Origin: Bradyrhizobium sp.
GTDB taxonomy: Bacteria > Pseudomonadota > Alphaproteobacteria > Rhizobiales > Xanthobacteraceae
DNA length: 38,664 nucleotides
Assembly (NCBI RefSeq): GCF_030646015.1
Contig: NZ_JAUSLT010000069.1
Coordinates: 1-38,664 of the forward strand
Direction: 5' to 3'
Below are positions 1-8,729 of the stretch, one piece after another (positions within the stretch are counted from its first letter, which is position 1; each line of letters begins with the position of its first letter). The notes beneath the pieces are model-generated. The model was not told the DNA's origin and searched no databases. It worked only from the letters and a program-made list of their open reading frames with translations. Both the position numbers and the translations under genes were made by a program.

Positions 1-3000
1 TGCGACACGCCGCGCTCGGCCATGGTGACGCCGAACAGGCGGTTCATCCGCGCCATCGTGATCGGATTATGGGTGATGATGATGAAGCGCGTCTCGGTGG
101 TGGAGGTCATCTCGTGCAGCAGGTTGCAGAACCGCTCCACATTGTGGTCGTCGAGCGGCGCGTCGACTTCGTCCAGCACGCAGATCGGCGATGGGTTCGT
201 CAAGAACACCGCGAAGATCAGCGCCAGCGCGGTCAGCGCCTGCTCGCCGCCTGACAGCAGCGAAAGCGTCTGCGGCTTCTTGCCGGGCGGCTTGGCAATA
301 ATTTCGAGCCCGGCTTCCAGCGGATCGTCGCTCTCGATCAGATGAAGTGCTGCTTCGCCGCCGCCGAACAGTTCGACGAACAGCCGCTTGAAATGGCTGT
401 TGACGATTTCGAACGAAGTCAACAGGCGCTCGCGCGCCTCGCGGTTGAGACTCTGGATGCCCTGGCGCAGCCGCTTGATGGCTTCGACCAGGTCGTCGCG
501 TTCGGTGGTGAGCGAGGTATGCTGGGCTTCGACCTCGCGCAATTCTTCCTCGGCGCGCAGATTGACCGCGCCGAGCCGCTCGCGGTCGCGGCGCAGCTTT
601 TCGAGGCTTTCCTCGATCTCGGGGAGCGGCGGCAGCTCGGCGCCGGGCTCGATCTCGGCGAGACCGGCCACGGCGTGCGGCTCGACCTCCAGCATGTCGT
701 GGATTTCGCGCTCGATATCGGCGAGGCGGCGCCTCGCGCCTTCCATGCGCTCCTCGGCGCGGGCGGTTGCCTCGCGCGCGCTCGACAGCGCCTCCAGCGA
801 AATCTTCGCCGCGCGGTCGGTTTCCGCCATCGCGTTTTCGGCCGTGGCCAGCGCGTCGGCGGCAACCTGGCGGCCGGATTCGGCCGCTTCGATTTCGCTG
901 ATGATGGCGCGGCGCTTTTCCGCGAACAGGGCCGGGGCATTGTCGAGCTCGGCGCGCTCGGCGGTGACCTCGGTGATGCGGGCTTCGATGGTGGAGATGT
1001 GCGAGGCCGCACCGGCCTTGCGCTCCTGCCACTGGTTGCGTTCGGCGATGATGGCCTGCAGGCGGCGGTCGGCGAGTTCCGCCTCGCGCGCCAGCGCCTG
1101 GGCTTCGGCCCGCACCTGGGCTGCGAAGCGGCGGTGGCCCTCGATATCGGAGCGAACGGCGGCCAACCGGGTCTCGGTGTCAAGGCTGGGCGGCAATTCT
1201 TCCAGCGCGGCAGTCGCACTTTCATGCGCGCTTTCGGCCTCGGCGCGGTCGGCGTTGAGGCGGGTATGTGCTTCGGTCAGCGCCGATTTTCGCGCGGCGT
1301 GGCGGTTGATTTCGCGTTCGGCATGGGCATGCCGCTCGCGCGCGGCATCGGCCTCGCGCTGGGCGGCGCGCCAGGCTTCGCGCGCGGAGCCTTCGGCGGA
1401 GGAGGCCGCCTTCAGCGCGGCCTCGGCGGATTCCAGCTGCTGACGCTTGGCGGAGGCGTCGATCCGGGCCTGTTCGAGTTCGTTCTCGATATCGACCAGC
1501 CGGGCGCGCTCGGCGAGGCGCCGCGCAGCACCCGTCGGCGCATGGGCTGCGGCGACAAAGCCGTCCCAGCGCCAGACGTCGCCTTCCGGCGACACCAGCC
1601 GCTGGCCGGTCTTCAGCTGCGACACCAGCTCCGCGCCGCGCTCTCTCGGCACCACGCCGATCTGGGCGAGGCGGCGCGCCAGCTCGATCGGCGCGTCGAC
1701 ATGCGCCGCCAGCGGCTCGACGCCCTCGGGCAACGCGGGATCGCCCTCGGTGACGCCGGAATTGGTCCAGCGCATTGGCGCCGAGGGGTCGACCGGCGCG
1801 TCGAGATCGTCGCCGAGTGCGGCGCCGATCGCCTTCTCGTAGCCCTTGGCGACGGTGACGCCGTCGATGATCGGCGGCCACAGGTTCTTGGTTTCGCTGT
1901 TGACCAGCTTCGAGATCGTGCGCGCTTCGGTCTCGAGCCGCTGCACGCGCTTGTCGGCCTCGTTGAGCGGCGCGCGGGCGGCTTCCAGCCTGGCGCGGGC
2001 CTCGACATGGCCTGCTTCATTGGCCTGCGCCATGGCCTCGGATTCCGCGAGACTGAGCTGCGCCGTCTCCATGATGCCGGCGAGTTCCGCGAGGTCGCCG
2101 AATCCGCTGGTTTCCTGCGCGAGCTTCTGCTCCTCGCTGGCGACGTTGGCGATCTCCTGATCGAGCCGCGCCAGCCGGTCGCGATGGGTCCGCACATTGC
2201 CTTCGAGCTGGTTGCGCTTGGCGGTGAGGTCGGCGAGCACGGTGGTCAGTTCGGCGAACAGCCGCTCGGCCGATGCCAGCGTCACCTCGGCCTCGGAGAC
2301 CCGTTCATCGACGCCGCTGCGCTTTTCGACGCGCGACTTGATCTCTTCCTTCAGTTCGGTGTCTTCGGTCTCGAGCCGCTGCAGCGCCACCTCGGCGTCC
2401 GAGCTCTGCTGCTGCTCGCGGGCGATATCGGCGGAAAACTGCATCAGCCGGCGGTCGAGCTCGGAGACACGCTCCTTGGCGCGCTCTTCCTCGCGGTCGA
2501 GCGTTTCGCGCGCATTGGTGAGCCGCTGCAGCCCGGCCGCGGCACGGGCTTCCGCCTCGCGCAGCGCCGGCAATTCGGAGGCACGGATAGCCTGGATGCG
2601 GGCGGCCTCGGCCTGCTCGCGGGTGCGCTCGGCCATCTCGCGAACGGTGAGGTCGTGGGTGTGGGCGCCTTCCGAGACATCGGCATTGGCTTCCAGCCAG
2701 CGCAGATGGAACAGCATGGCCTCGGCCTTGCGCACCTTGGCCGCGACCTCGCGGTAGCGGATCGCCTGGCGCGCCTGCTTCTTCAACCCGTCGATCTGTC
2801 CGGCCAGTTGCCCGACCACATCCTCGACACGGGTGAGGTTGGTTTCGGCCGCCTTGAGCCGCAATTCGGCCTCGTGGCGGCGGGCGTGCAGCCCGGCGAC
2901 GCCGGCGGCGTCTTCCAGCACGCGGCGGCGCTGTTCGGGCTTGGCCTGGATGATCTCGCCGATCTTGCCCTGGTGAACCAGCGCCGGCGAACGCGCACCG

Positions 3001-3407
3001 GTGGCGGCGTCGGCGAACAGGATCTGGACGTCGCGGGCGCGCACGTCGCGGCCATTGATGCGGTAGACCGAGCCGGCGTCGCGCTCGATCCGGCGCGAGA
3101 TTTCCAGGATTTCGCGGTCGTTCACCGCCGCCGGCGCCGAGCGGTCGGAATTGTCGATCGTCATCACCACTTCGGCATGGTTGCGCGACGGACGGTTACC
3201 GGAACCGGCGAAGATCACCGCGTCCATATCGGCGGCGCGCAGCGATTTGTGCGAGGTTTCGCCCATCGCCCAGCGCAACGCCTCGACCAGGTTCGACTTG
3301 CCGCAACCGTTCGGTCCCACCACGCCGGTCAAGCCCGGCTCGATCATGAAGTCGGTGGGTTCGACGAAGGATTTGAAACCGTGAAGGCGAAGACGGGTCA
3401 GTTTCAT
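1..3407 (-). CDS. smc: Chromosome partition protein SMC (C-terminus cut by window edge)
   Basis: This is the SMC ATPase, which loads on origin-proximal DNA and organises and separates chromosomes as a homodimer with ScpA/ScpB. The frame is open from the ATG at 3407 to the window edge, giving about 1135 residues. Family members have roughly 1150, so only some 20 C-terminal residues are missing. The N-terminus begins MKLTRLRLHGFKSF. Walker A is GPNGCGKSN at residues 31-39. Long charged coiled coils flank a hinge at about 510-660. The ABC signature LSGGEQ lies near residue 1050, and Walker B CVLDEVDAPLD near 1080. It lies downstream of the DsbA-type gene on the same strand, separated by a 328-nt gap that holds a palindromic repeat. 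The dciA-dsbA-smc order is common in alphaproteobacteria. A long antisense frame lies under it and is not a gene. Confidence 0.97.
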   Translation of the reverse strand, partial: MKLTRLRLHGFKSFVEPTDFMIEPGLTGVVGPNGCGKSNLVEALRWAMGETSHKSLRAADMDAVIFAGSGNRPSRNHAEVVMTIDNSDRSAPAAVNDREILEISRRIERDAGSVYRINGRDVRARDVQILFADAATGARSPALVHQGKIGEIIQAKPEQRRRVLEDAAGVAGLHARRHEAELRLKAAETNLTRVEDVVGQLAGQIDGLKKQARQAIRYREVAAKVRKAEAMLFHLRWLEANADVSEGAHTHDLTVREMAERTREQAEAARIQAIRASELPALREAEARAAAGLQRLTNARETLDREEERAKERVSELDRRLMQFSADIAREQQQSSDAEVALQRLETEDTELKEEIKSRVEKRSGVDERVSEAEVTLASAERLFAELTTVLADLTAKRNQLEGNVRTHRDRLARLDQEIANVASEEQKLAQETSGFGDLAELAGIMETAQLSLAESEAMAQANEAGHVEARARLEAARAPLNEADKRVQRLETEARTISKLVNSETKNLWPPIIDGVTVAKGYEKAIGAALGDDLDAPVDPSAPMRWTNSGVTEGDPALPEGVEPLAAHVDAPIELARRLAQIGVVPRERGAELVSQLKTGQRLVSPEGDVWRWDGFVAAAHAPTGAARRLAERARLVDIENELEQARIDASAKRQQLESAEAALKAASSAEGSAREAWRAAQREADAARERHAHAEREINRHAARKSALTEAHTRLNADRAEAESAHESATAALEELPPSLDTETRLAAVRSDIEGHRRFAAQVRAEAQALAREAELADRRLQAIIAERNQWQERKAGAASHISTIEARITEVTAERAELDNAPALFAEKRRAIISEIEAAESGRQVAADALATAENAMAETDRAAKISLEALSSAREATARAEERMEGARRRLADIEREIHDMLEVEPHAVAGLAEIEPGAELPPLPEIEESLEKLRRDRERLGAVNLRAEEELREVEAQHTSLTTERDDLVEAIKRLRQGIQSLNREARERLLTSFEIVNSHFKRLFVELFGGGEAALHLIESDDPLEAGLEIIAKPPGKKPQTLSLLSGGEQALTALALIFAVFLTNPSPICVLDEVDAPLDDHNVERFCNLLHEMTSTTETRFIIITHNPITMARMNRLFGVTMAERGVS

Positions 3408-3735
3408 GGACGCGATTCTCTGTTGGCAGGACGCGAATCTCCCTGCCGGGACAGTACCATAGAAGGCAATGTCAGTGTGTGGCTGAGTCGCGCTTGGGCA
3501 ACCCTTATGCACCGCGACAATGGCGAGGCCGGGGCCGGAGGGCAACCGCCGCCCCGGGCTTTTCCCAAGGGATTTATGCGGGATTGAGAGGCTTGCCCGG
3601 TGTCGTCCCTGCGAACGCAGGGACCCATAATCCCGGGCGTCAGTTGTGAAGTAAGCTGTTACGACAACGCCAAAACGCGAGATCACGCGGTATGGGCCCC
3701 GGCGTTCGCCGGGGCGACAAGTTGAGAAAATCGAA
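3408..3735. other. Gene-free gap between dsbA-like gene and smc
   Basis: No credible gene is seen. The dsbA-proximal part holds one copy of the GGGACCCATA inverted repeat (3601-3719). The remaining about 190 nt next to smc should contain the smc promoter, but I cannot point to a convincing -35/-10 pair. Confidence 0.5.
3601..3719. repeat. Intergenic inverted repeat, family A copy 1
   Basis: Arms 3601-3629 and 3691-3719 are imperfect reverse complements of 29 nt. Each arm has its own inner hairpin (CCCTGCGAACGCAGGG in the left arm, CCCCGGCGTTCGCCGGGG in the right), and the arms end in CCCATA/TATGGG. Related elements sit at 9363-9486 and 21622-21743. The element lies between two minus-strand genes and could slow transcription, but it lacks a T-tract. 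Confidence 0.85.
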
Positions 3736-4392
3736 TCAGCTCTTCAGCAGCGCCTTGATCTTCTTGTCGAACTCCTCGAACGAGGTCGCGCCCTTGACCA
3801 TCTCGCCGTTGATGAAGAAGGTCGGCGTCGAATTGACCTTCAGCACCTCGCTGGCGAACTTCTGGTCGGCGGCGATCTTGTCGAGCAGGGCCTGATCCTT
3901 CAGGCAGTCCTCGATGGCCTGCTGGCTGAGGCCAGCCTGCTTGCCGATCCGCGTCAGCGTCTCGGTGGTGTTCTTCGACACCCAGTCGGTCTGCTGCTTG
4001 AACAGCATGTCGATGACGGCGAAATATTTGCCGGCATCATCCTTGGCAATGCAGCGCGCCAGCATCGAGCCCGCCGCCGCCTTGATGTCGAGCGGGAATT
4101 CGCGGAACACCCAACGGATCTTGCCGCTGTCGATGTATTCCGACTTGATCTTCGGGAACACGGTCTCGTTGAAATGCGCGCAGTGCCCGCAGGTCATCGA
4201 GGCGTATTCGGTGATCGTCACCGGCGCGGTGGCGGGACCGAGCGCCATGTCCGGCAGCGACCCCGGCTTGGCGACGTCGGATGCGCTCTGCGCCATCGCA
4301 CCGTCGATCAGGCGCAGCGGAGATAATCCGGCAAGCAGGCTAAGCCCGGTCAGCGACAGGGCGGCGGTGAAGGCGCGGCGCGTGATGATCAA
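3736..4392 (-). CDS. DsbA family periplasmic thiol:disulfide oxidoreductase
   Basis: This 218-residue exported thioredoxin-fold protein should form or shuffle disulfides in periplasmic proteins. It has an N-terminal signal with a hydrophobic stretch and an AMA|Q cleavage site near residue 34. A twin-arginine-like start (TRRAFT, residues 4-9) makes Tat export possible. The active site is CGHC at residues 68-71, and the cis-proline loop is seen as NSTPTFFING near the C-terminus. Its layout resembles the DsbA/BdbD-like group (thioredoxin halves split by a helical insert). It lies between dciA and smc on the same strand, an order often conserved in alphaproteobacteria although no functional link is known. 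The exact redox partner (a DsbB-like protein) is not in the window. Confidence 0.93.
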   Translation of the reverse strand: MIITRRAFTAALSLTGLSLLAGLSPLRLIDGAMAQSASDVAKPGSLPDMALGPATAPVTITEYASMTCGHCAHFNETVFPKIKSEYIDSGKIRWVFREFPLDIKAAAGSMLARCIAKDDAGKYFAVIDMLFKQQTDWVSKNTTETLTRIGKQAGLSQQAIEDCLKDQALLDKIAADQKFASEVLKVNSTPTFFINGEMVKGATSFEEFDKKIKALLKS

Positions 4393-4505
4393 GGGTTTGC
4401 TCCCGGATTGGCGCGTTCACGCCCGAAGAAATAAGGAACCGTTGGCTAGCTTGAAACGATAATTGTGGCAATGGCGGGCCGCCACTCCGGGCCCCCGCGA
4501 GAGCC

Positions 4506-4994
4506 TCAATTTCGCTTGATCGATGCGCCGAGCCGCGCCAGCGCCGCCCGCAATTCCTCATCCTCGACCGCATCAAGGGTTTTGGCGACTTTTGCCACCT
4601 CGCTGGGATCCGGGGCGCGCGAGGCCGGCGGCCGCTCCCGGCGCGACAGCGGCGCCTGCCGCAGCGCCAGCCGGCCGACCGCGCTCCAGCCGAAGAAGCG
4701 GTTGACCCGCTGCAGGATGACGTCGGAGGCGTGCTGGATCTCCAGCGCCATCGGCCCCTCGACCCGCAGCACCAGGGTGGCCGGCTCCTGCGGCTGCCCC
4801 TCCACCGGCCGCGGCCACTGGATTTTGAGGGGTTGCGAATGGGCGGCGAATTCGGGCCCGGCGATTTCCCCCCAGCGCGTCACCAGCTCGCGCGCGGCGA
4901 ATCCCTGCTTGGCATAGGCGTCGGAAAACACGTCGCCGAGCAGGACGGACAACGGCTTGGCGCTGATCGGACCTGGTTTTGAGAAGCGTGCCAT
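4506..4994 (-). CDS. dciA: DciA-like DUF721 protein (replicative helicase loader)
   Basis: This 162-residue DUF721 protein is a likely DciA, the ancestral loader or operator of the replicative helicase DnaB in bacteria without DnaC or DnaI. The N-terminal domain (about residues 10-115) has the family pattern with ARELVTRWGEIAGPEFAAHS and a later LVLRVEGPMALEIQHAS segment. A basic, proline-rich linker and a short acidic helical tail follow. It is transcribed away from mutY; its ATG at 4994 and the mutY ATG at 5162 are separated by 167 nt that hold a palindromic repeat. It is first in the minus-strand series dciA, dsbA-like, smc. The assignment rests on the DUF721 pattern and the synteny. Confidence 0.88.
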   Translation of the reverse strand: MARFSKPGPISAKPLSVLLGDVFSDAYAKQGFAARELVTRWGEIAGPEFAAHSQPLKIQWPRPVEGQPQEPATLVLRVEGPMALEIQHASDVILQRVNRFFGWSAVGRLALRQAPLSRRERPPASRAPDPSEVAKVAKTLDAVEDEELRAALARLGASIKRN

Positions 4995-5040
4995 GGGGGC
5001 CTTATAGCACCGCTCGGCGCCGTGTGAACGGAACCTCGGT

Positions 5041-5126
5041 CGTCATGGCCGGGCTTGACCCGGCCATCCACGTCTTGGATCACGCAAAGAAAGACGTGGA
5101 TGCCCGCGACAAGCGCGGGCATGACG
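5041..5126. repeat. Palindromic intergenic repeat (family E)
   Basis: Two 36-nt arms, 5041-5076 and 5091-5126, are near-perfect reverse complements around a 14-nt loop. Read forward, the left arm encodes the spurious peptide MAGLDPAIHV, often seen in over-called Rhizobiales ORFs. Because it lies in frame with mutY it can wrongly lengthen that gene by 61 codons. Confidence 0.85.
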
Positions 5127-5161
5127 TGGAGAGATTGGTGCTCAACACATACAGTGGCTTC

Positions 5162-6274
5162 ATGAGTTCTCCGGCACTTTCCAAGACACCGCCACGTGCA
5201 GTTGCCGCTGAGGCGGCCGCCCGCCCCGCGCTGCTGCTGGCCTGGTACGACCGCCATCGCCGCAGGCTGCCGTGGCGGCCGCCGGCCGGCGAGCGGGCCG
5301 ATCCGTATCGGGTATGGCTGTCGGAAATCATGCTGCAGCAGACCGGCGTCAAAACCGTCGGGCCGTATTTCGAGAAATTTTTGGCGCGCTGGCCCGAGGT
5401 CGAGGCGCTGGGCCGCGCCTCGCTCGACGACGTGCTGCGGATGTGGGCCGGGCTCGGCTACTACTCCCGCGCCCGTAATCTGCACGCCTGCGCGGTCGCC
5501 GTGCTGCGCGATCACGGCGGCGCCTTTCCCGATACCGAGGAAGGTCTGCGATCGCTGCCGGGGATCGGGTCCTATACGGCCGCGGCCATTGCGGCAATCG
5601 CGTTCGGCCGCCGTACCATGCCGGTCGACGGCAATATCGAACGCGTGGTGTCGCGGCTGTTCGCGGTGGAAGAGCCGCTGCCGCAGGCAAAACCGCTGAT
5701 CCAGCAACTGGCGGCGACTTTGCTCGGCGCCAACGAGAGCGAATCTCGAGCCGGCGACAGCGCGCAGGCGCTGATGGATCTGGGTTCCTCGATCTGCACG
5801 CCGAAGAAGCCGGCCTGCGCGCTGTGTCCGCTCAACGACGATTGCGTGGCGCGGGCGCGCGGCGAACAGGAAACTTATCCGCGCAAGGCGCCGAAGAAAA
5901 CAGGGGCGCTACGCCGGGGCGCGGCCTTCGTCGTCACCCGCGGCGATCACCTGTTGGTGCGCAGCCGCCCCGAAAAAGGCCTGCTCGGCGGCATGACCGA
6001 AGTGCCGGGCTCGGACTGGCTCGCCGCGCAGGACGATCACGCGGCGCTGCAGCAGGCGCCCGCGCTGAAGGGTGTCGCGCGCTGGCATCGCAAGGCCGGC
6101 GTGGTCACCCATGTGTTCACGCATTTCCCGCTGGAACTGGCGGTCTACACCGCGCACGTGCCGGCGCGCGCCCGCGCCCCGGAAGGCATGCGCTGGGTGC
6201 CGGTGGCGACGCTCGGCGACGAAGCGCTGCCCAATGTCATGCGCAAGGTGATCGCGCATGGGCTGGGCAAATAA
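5162..6274 (+). CDS. mutY: A/G-specific adenine DNA glycosylase
   Basis: MutY removes adenine mispaired with 8-oxoguanine and so prevents G:C to T:A transversions. The protein has 370 residues from the ATG at 5162. An upstream in-frame start would only add repeat-encoded sequence. The catalytic Glu is E55 in WLSEIMLQQTGV. The helix-hairpin-helix is LPGIGSYTAAAI (132-143), followed by the catalytic Asp D156 in PVDGN. The 4Fe-4S cluster ligands are C212, C219, C222 and C228 (C-x6-C-x2-C-x5-C). The C-terminal third (about 245-365) is a Nudix-like domain that reads the 8-oxoG strand. It is divergent from dciA. Its TAA stop directly abuts the stop of the convergent DUF2798 gene. Confidence 0.97.
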   Translation: MSSPALSKTPPRAVAAEAAARPALLLAWYDRHRRRLPWRPPAGERADPYRVWLSEIMLQQTGVKTVGPYFEKFLARWPEVEALGRASLDDVLRMWAGLGYYSRARNLHACAVAVLRDHGGAFPDTEEGLRSLPGIGSYTAAAIAAIAFGRRTMPVDGNIERVVSRLFAVEEPLPQAKPLIQQLAATLLGANESESRAGDSAQALMDLGSSICTPKKPACALCPLNDDCVARARGEQETYPRKAPKKTGALRRGAAFVVTRGDHLLVRSRPEKGLLGGMTEVPGSDWLAAQDDHAALQQAPALKGVARWHRKAGVVTHVFTHFPLELAVYTAHVPARARAPEGMRWVPVATLGDEALPNVMRKVIAHGLGK

Positions 6275-6544
6275 TTACTTTTGCGGTGGAGGTTCGACCA
6301 CGAACGCCACCAGCCGCCGCACCAGCGGAAGCAGCACGACCAGTGTCGGAAACGCGACAACCCACGACAAGGCCCAGGCGGCGGGCCAGGTCGTGACGAA
6401 AGCCCGCGTCGGTCCGAGGCTCATCAGCGTCGAAACTCCTGAAATGACGAAGGTCATCAGCAACGACAGGACAAGCGGCAGCACGATCGCCGCATAGCGC
6501 GCGGGCAATTTTCCGCGCGGTCGCGGATGGGGAAGGCTGGTCAT
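6275..6544 (-). CDS. DUF2798 small inner-membrane protein
   Basis: This 89-residue protein resembles the DUF2798 family: LPARYAAIVLPLVLSLLM, a first membrane helix, a short loop with AFVTTWPAAWALSW, a second helix, and the ending VRRLVAFV. Two membrane helices are predicted by eye (about 15-37 and 50-75). The function of the family is unknown. I chose the ATG at 6544. A longer frame from 6715 would overlap the start of the divergent thioesterase gene and has no family resemblance. Its stop touches the mutY stop (TAATTA), so the two genes converge with no intergenic DNA. Confidence 0.8.
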   Translation of the reverse strand: MTSLPHPRPRGKLPARYAAIVLPLVLSLLMTFVISGVSTLMSLGPTRAFVTTWPAAWALSWVVAFPTLVVLLPLVRRLVAFVVEPPPQK

Positions 6545-6705
6545 GGCGTCACTCTTGCAGTCGTTTCTGGCAGTCGTCTCTGGAATTCGGTCGGCGCGGA
6601 CGGCGCATATTGCATTCCCGCGCAGCCGAGCCAACCGGCGAATGCGCATGCTGACATCACGCTGGCAGCAGGTCTGCGCCAGGATGGAGCCAACAGGAGG
6701 CTCCC

Positions 6706-7152
6706 ATGATCGCAACCGCGCTCGACCATTTCACCGCGCCGCCATCTTCAAAACTGCTGGGATGGCATTTGCTCGATGCCCGGCCGAAGCAGGGCTGGGT
6801 CCGGATCGGCTTCGACGGCAAGGCTGAATTCTGCAATCCGGCCGGGTTCATCCAGGGCGGAATGCTCTCCGCCATGCTGGATGACACCATGGGGCCGGCG
6901 GTGTTCGTCATGACCGAAGGCAGGCTCTACACCGCCACCATCACCATGACGGTCAACTTCCTGGCGCCGGCAAAACCGGGACCGATCTTCGGCGAGGCCG
7001 ATGTCACCCAGCTCGGCAAGACCGTCGCTTTCGTCGCGGCAAGGCTGATGGCGGCCGATGGCAGCCTGCTCGCCATCGCGACATCAAGCGCGCTCCTGGT
7101 CGAGACGGCGAGGGCGATTAGCCGCGAGCGCCTCGCTGTTGCCGGCGCCTGA
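6706..7152 (+). CDS. PaaI-type hotdog-fold thioesterase
   Basis: This 148-residue single hotdog domain has the PaaI/YbgC-like acyl-CoA thioesterase pattern. The helix segment NPAGFIQGGMLSAMLDDTMG (about 45-64) carries the GG of the usual substrate-binding motif and an Asp in the position that usually helps catalysis. TATITMTVNFLAPAKPG is the typical central strand. A strong AGGAGG lies just before the ATG at 6706. The likely reaction is hydrolysis of a small or aromatic acyl-CoA; the substrate cannot be read from sequence. It is followed by a palindromic repeat and then by the convergent FAD monooxygenase. Confidence 0.88.
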   Translation: MIATALDHFTAPPSSKLLGWHLLDARPKQGWVRIGFDGKAEFCNPAGFIQGGMLSAMLDDTMGPAVFVMTEGRLYTATITMTVNFLAPAKPGPIFGEADVTQLGKTVAFVAARLMAADGSLLAIATSSALLVETARAISRERLAVAGA

Positions 7153-7174
7153 ATCAGAGATCGGTGTTGCAGCC

Positions 7175-7284
7175 CATCCTACGAGACGCGGCGAAGACGC
7201 CGCTCCTCAGGATGAGGTTTAACTTGTTGAAACACAACAACCTCATGCTGAGGAGCGAGCGACGCGAGCGTCTCGAAGCATGGG
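7175..7284. repeat. Intergenic repeat family C, copy 1
   Basis: The core inverted repeat has arms 7201-7217 (CGCTCCTCAGGATGAGG) and 7241-7257 with one mismatch, around an inner TTGTT/AACAA hairpin. Outer GAGACGC/GCGTCTC sequences extend it. It lies between convergent genes and may end transcription from both sides. Related copies are at 19478-19674 and 24187-24256. Confidence 0.8.
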
Positions 7285-7318
7285 CAGCAAGCGACTCTCC
7301 GATCTCACACAGTGAGTA

Positions 7319-8599
7319 CTAGCCGGCCCGAGCCGCTGCCGGAACCTGCACGATCGGCGGCTTGGCGTTGAGGCCTTCGACCTGGAAGCCGGCGACGCGC
7401 TTGTAGTTGGCGGCGATATCTTCCAGCTCCTGCAGCGACAGCACGTCGGTGACGACGTTGTAGCCGTCGGGCGCGCGCTCCTCGACGATCTGCATCACCT
7501 GTTCCGGGCCGTTGCGCCGGTTGAGCAGGACGAGATCCGTGGTGGCGGGCCGGCGCTCGGCCTCATAGGCCGCCAGCGCGGCATGGGTCGGGCCATGCGC
7601 CAGAATTTCGCGGGTGAGGACGCGGGCGTCGAGGATCGCCTGCGAGGCGCCGTTGGAGCCGATCGGATACATCGGATGCGCGGCGTCGCCGATCAGCGTG
7701 GTCAGGCCGAAGGTCCAGCGCGGAATTGGATCGCGGTCGACCAGCGGATATTCGTAGGCGTGCGAGCAATTGCGGATCAACCCGGGCACGTCGAGCCAGT
7801 CGAACTTCCAGTCTTCGAACCACGGCAGAAACTCTTCGAGCCTGGCGCTGCGGTTGTAATCTTCCCGCCGCCATTGATAGGTCGGCGGCATATGCCGCTC
7901 CGCCACCCAGTTGATCTGGAATTTGCCCGATGCGTCAGGTTGCTTCGAGATCGGATAGCAGACGAATTTCAGGATTTCATGGCCGGCCATGATCATGGTG
8001 CGGCCGGACAGAAACGCGTCCGACGCGGTGATGCCGCGCCAGAGAATACGTCCGTTCCAGATCGGCGGGCCTTCCTGCGGATAGAGTTTTTCGCGGATGG
8101 CGGAGTGAATGCCGTCGGCCGCGATCAGGACCGCGCCGTCGTAGCTGCCCGCCGGCTGGCCGGTGGCCTTGTCGATGAAATCGGCGCGGACCCCATTCGC
8201 GGTCTCGGTCCAGCCCGCGAGGTGGTGGCTGGTGAGGATGCTCGCCGCACCCAGCCGTTCGATCGCGGCATCGAGCAGGATCTGCTGCAGCGTGCCGCGA
8301 TGGATCGAGAATTGCGGCCATTTGTAGCCGGCCTCGATACCGCGCGGTTCGCTCCAGATCGGCTTGCCGTGCTTGGAAAAAAACGCCAGTTCCCTGGTGC
8401 GCACGCCGGATGCATCGAGCTGGTCGAGCAGCCCGAGTTCGATCAATTCGCGTACCGCATGCGGCAGCACGTTGATGCCGACGCCGAGCGGTTTCAGCGC
8501 CGGCACGCTCTCGAACACTTTGGCGGCAATGCCGATCTGGTGCAGGCTGAGCGCCAGCGTCAGCCCGCCGATGCCGCCGCCGGCGATAAGTACGGTCAT
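7319..8599 (-). CDS. FAD-dependent monooxygenase, PhzS/UbiH-like
   Basis: This 426-residue group A flavoprotein monooxygenase uses NAD(P)H and O2 to hydroxylate an aromatic or similar ring. The FAD dinucleotide-binding motif GGGIGG is at residues 7-12, the AADGIHSAIRE (DG) motif is near 160, and GDAAHPMYPIGSNGASQA (GD motif) is near 300. Overall resemblance is to the PhzS-like 'flavin-dependent oxidoreductase' branch, including the WRG segment after the DG motif. The substrate is unknown. It is divergent from a GST gene. A 7-bp hairpin (8603-8609 with 8618-8624) covers the G-rich sequence in front of the start codon, so translation may be controlled. The neighbourhood (GSTs, RidA, SnoaL-like proteins) suggests catabolism or detoxification; that is inference. 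Confidence 0.87.
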   Translation of the reverse strand: MTVLIAGGGIGGLTLALSLHQIGIAAKVFESVPALKPLGVGINVLPHAVRELIELGLLDQLDASGVRTRELAFFSKHGKPIWSEPRGIEAGYKWPQFSIHRGTLQQILLDAAIERLGAASILTSHHLAGWTETANGVRADFIDKATGQPAGSYDGAVLIAADGIHSAIREKLYPQEGPPIWNGRILWRGITASDAFLSGRTMIMAGHEILKFVCYPISKQPDASGKFQINWVAERHMPPTYQWRREDYNRSARLEEFLPWFEDWKFDWLDVPGLIRNCSHAYEYPLVDRDPIPRWTFGLTTLIGDAAHPMYPIGSNGASQAILDARVLTREILAHGPTHAALAAYEAERRPATTDLVLLNRRNGPEQVMQIVEERAPDGYNVVTDVLSLQELEDIAANYKRVAGFQVEGLNAKPPIVQVPAAARAG

Positions 8600-8602
8600 G
8601 AT

Positions 8603-8624
8603 ACGCCCCCGTTTACCGGGGCGT
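8603..8624 (-). promoter_or_regulatory. Hairpin covering the monooxygenase ribosome binding site
   Basis: Arms ACGCCCC (8603-8609) and GGGGCGT (8618-8624) pair exactly around an 8-nt loop. On the minus strand the second arm carries the GGGGG run closest to the ATG at 8599, the only Shine-Dalgarno-like sequence there. A folded messenger would hide it. It could equally be an operator. Confidence 0.4.
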
Positions 8625-8729
8625 CATGACATGGCGGGCGGAAGGGGGCAACTGCGAAGCGCTTCCGCATCCGGGGATGGACCAGCCTACGGCTTGCGGC
8701 TAACGTCGGGCCTTCACTCGAGGACCGAC

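Noticed and set aside
342..3587. A 1081-residue open frame on the plus strand opposite smc
   Set aside because: It mirrors the codon bias of smc, has Arg/Gly/Leu-rich composition, no recognisable domain, and smc on the other strand has every expected motif.
4979..5161. 61-codon N-terminal extension of mutY
   Set aside because: The added residues are encoded by a palindromic repeat (MAGLDPAIHV) and overlap the dciA start; MutY homologues start near the ATG at 5162.
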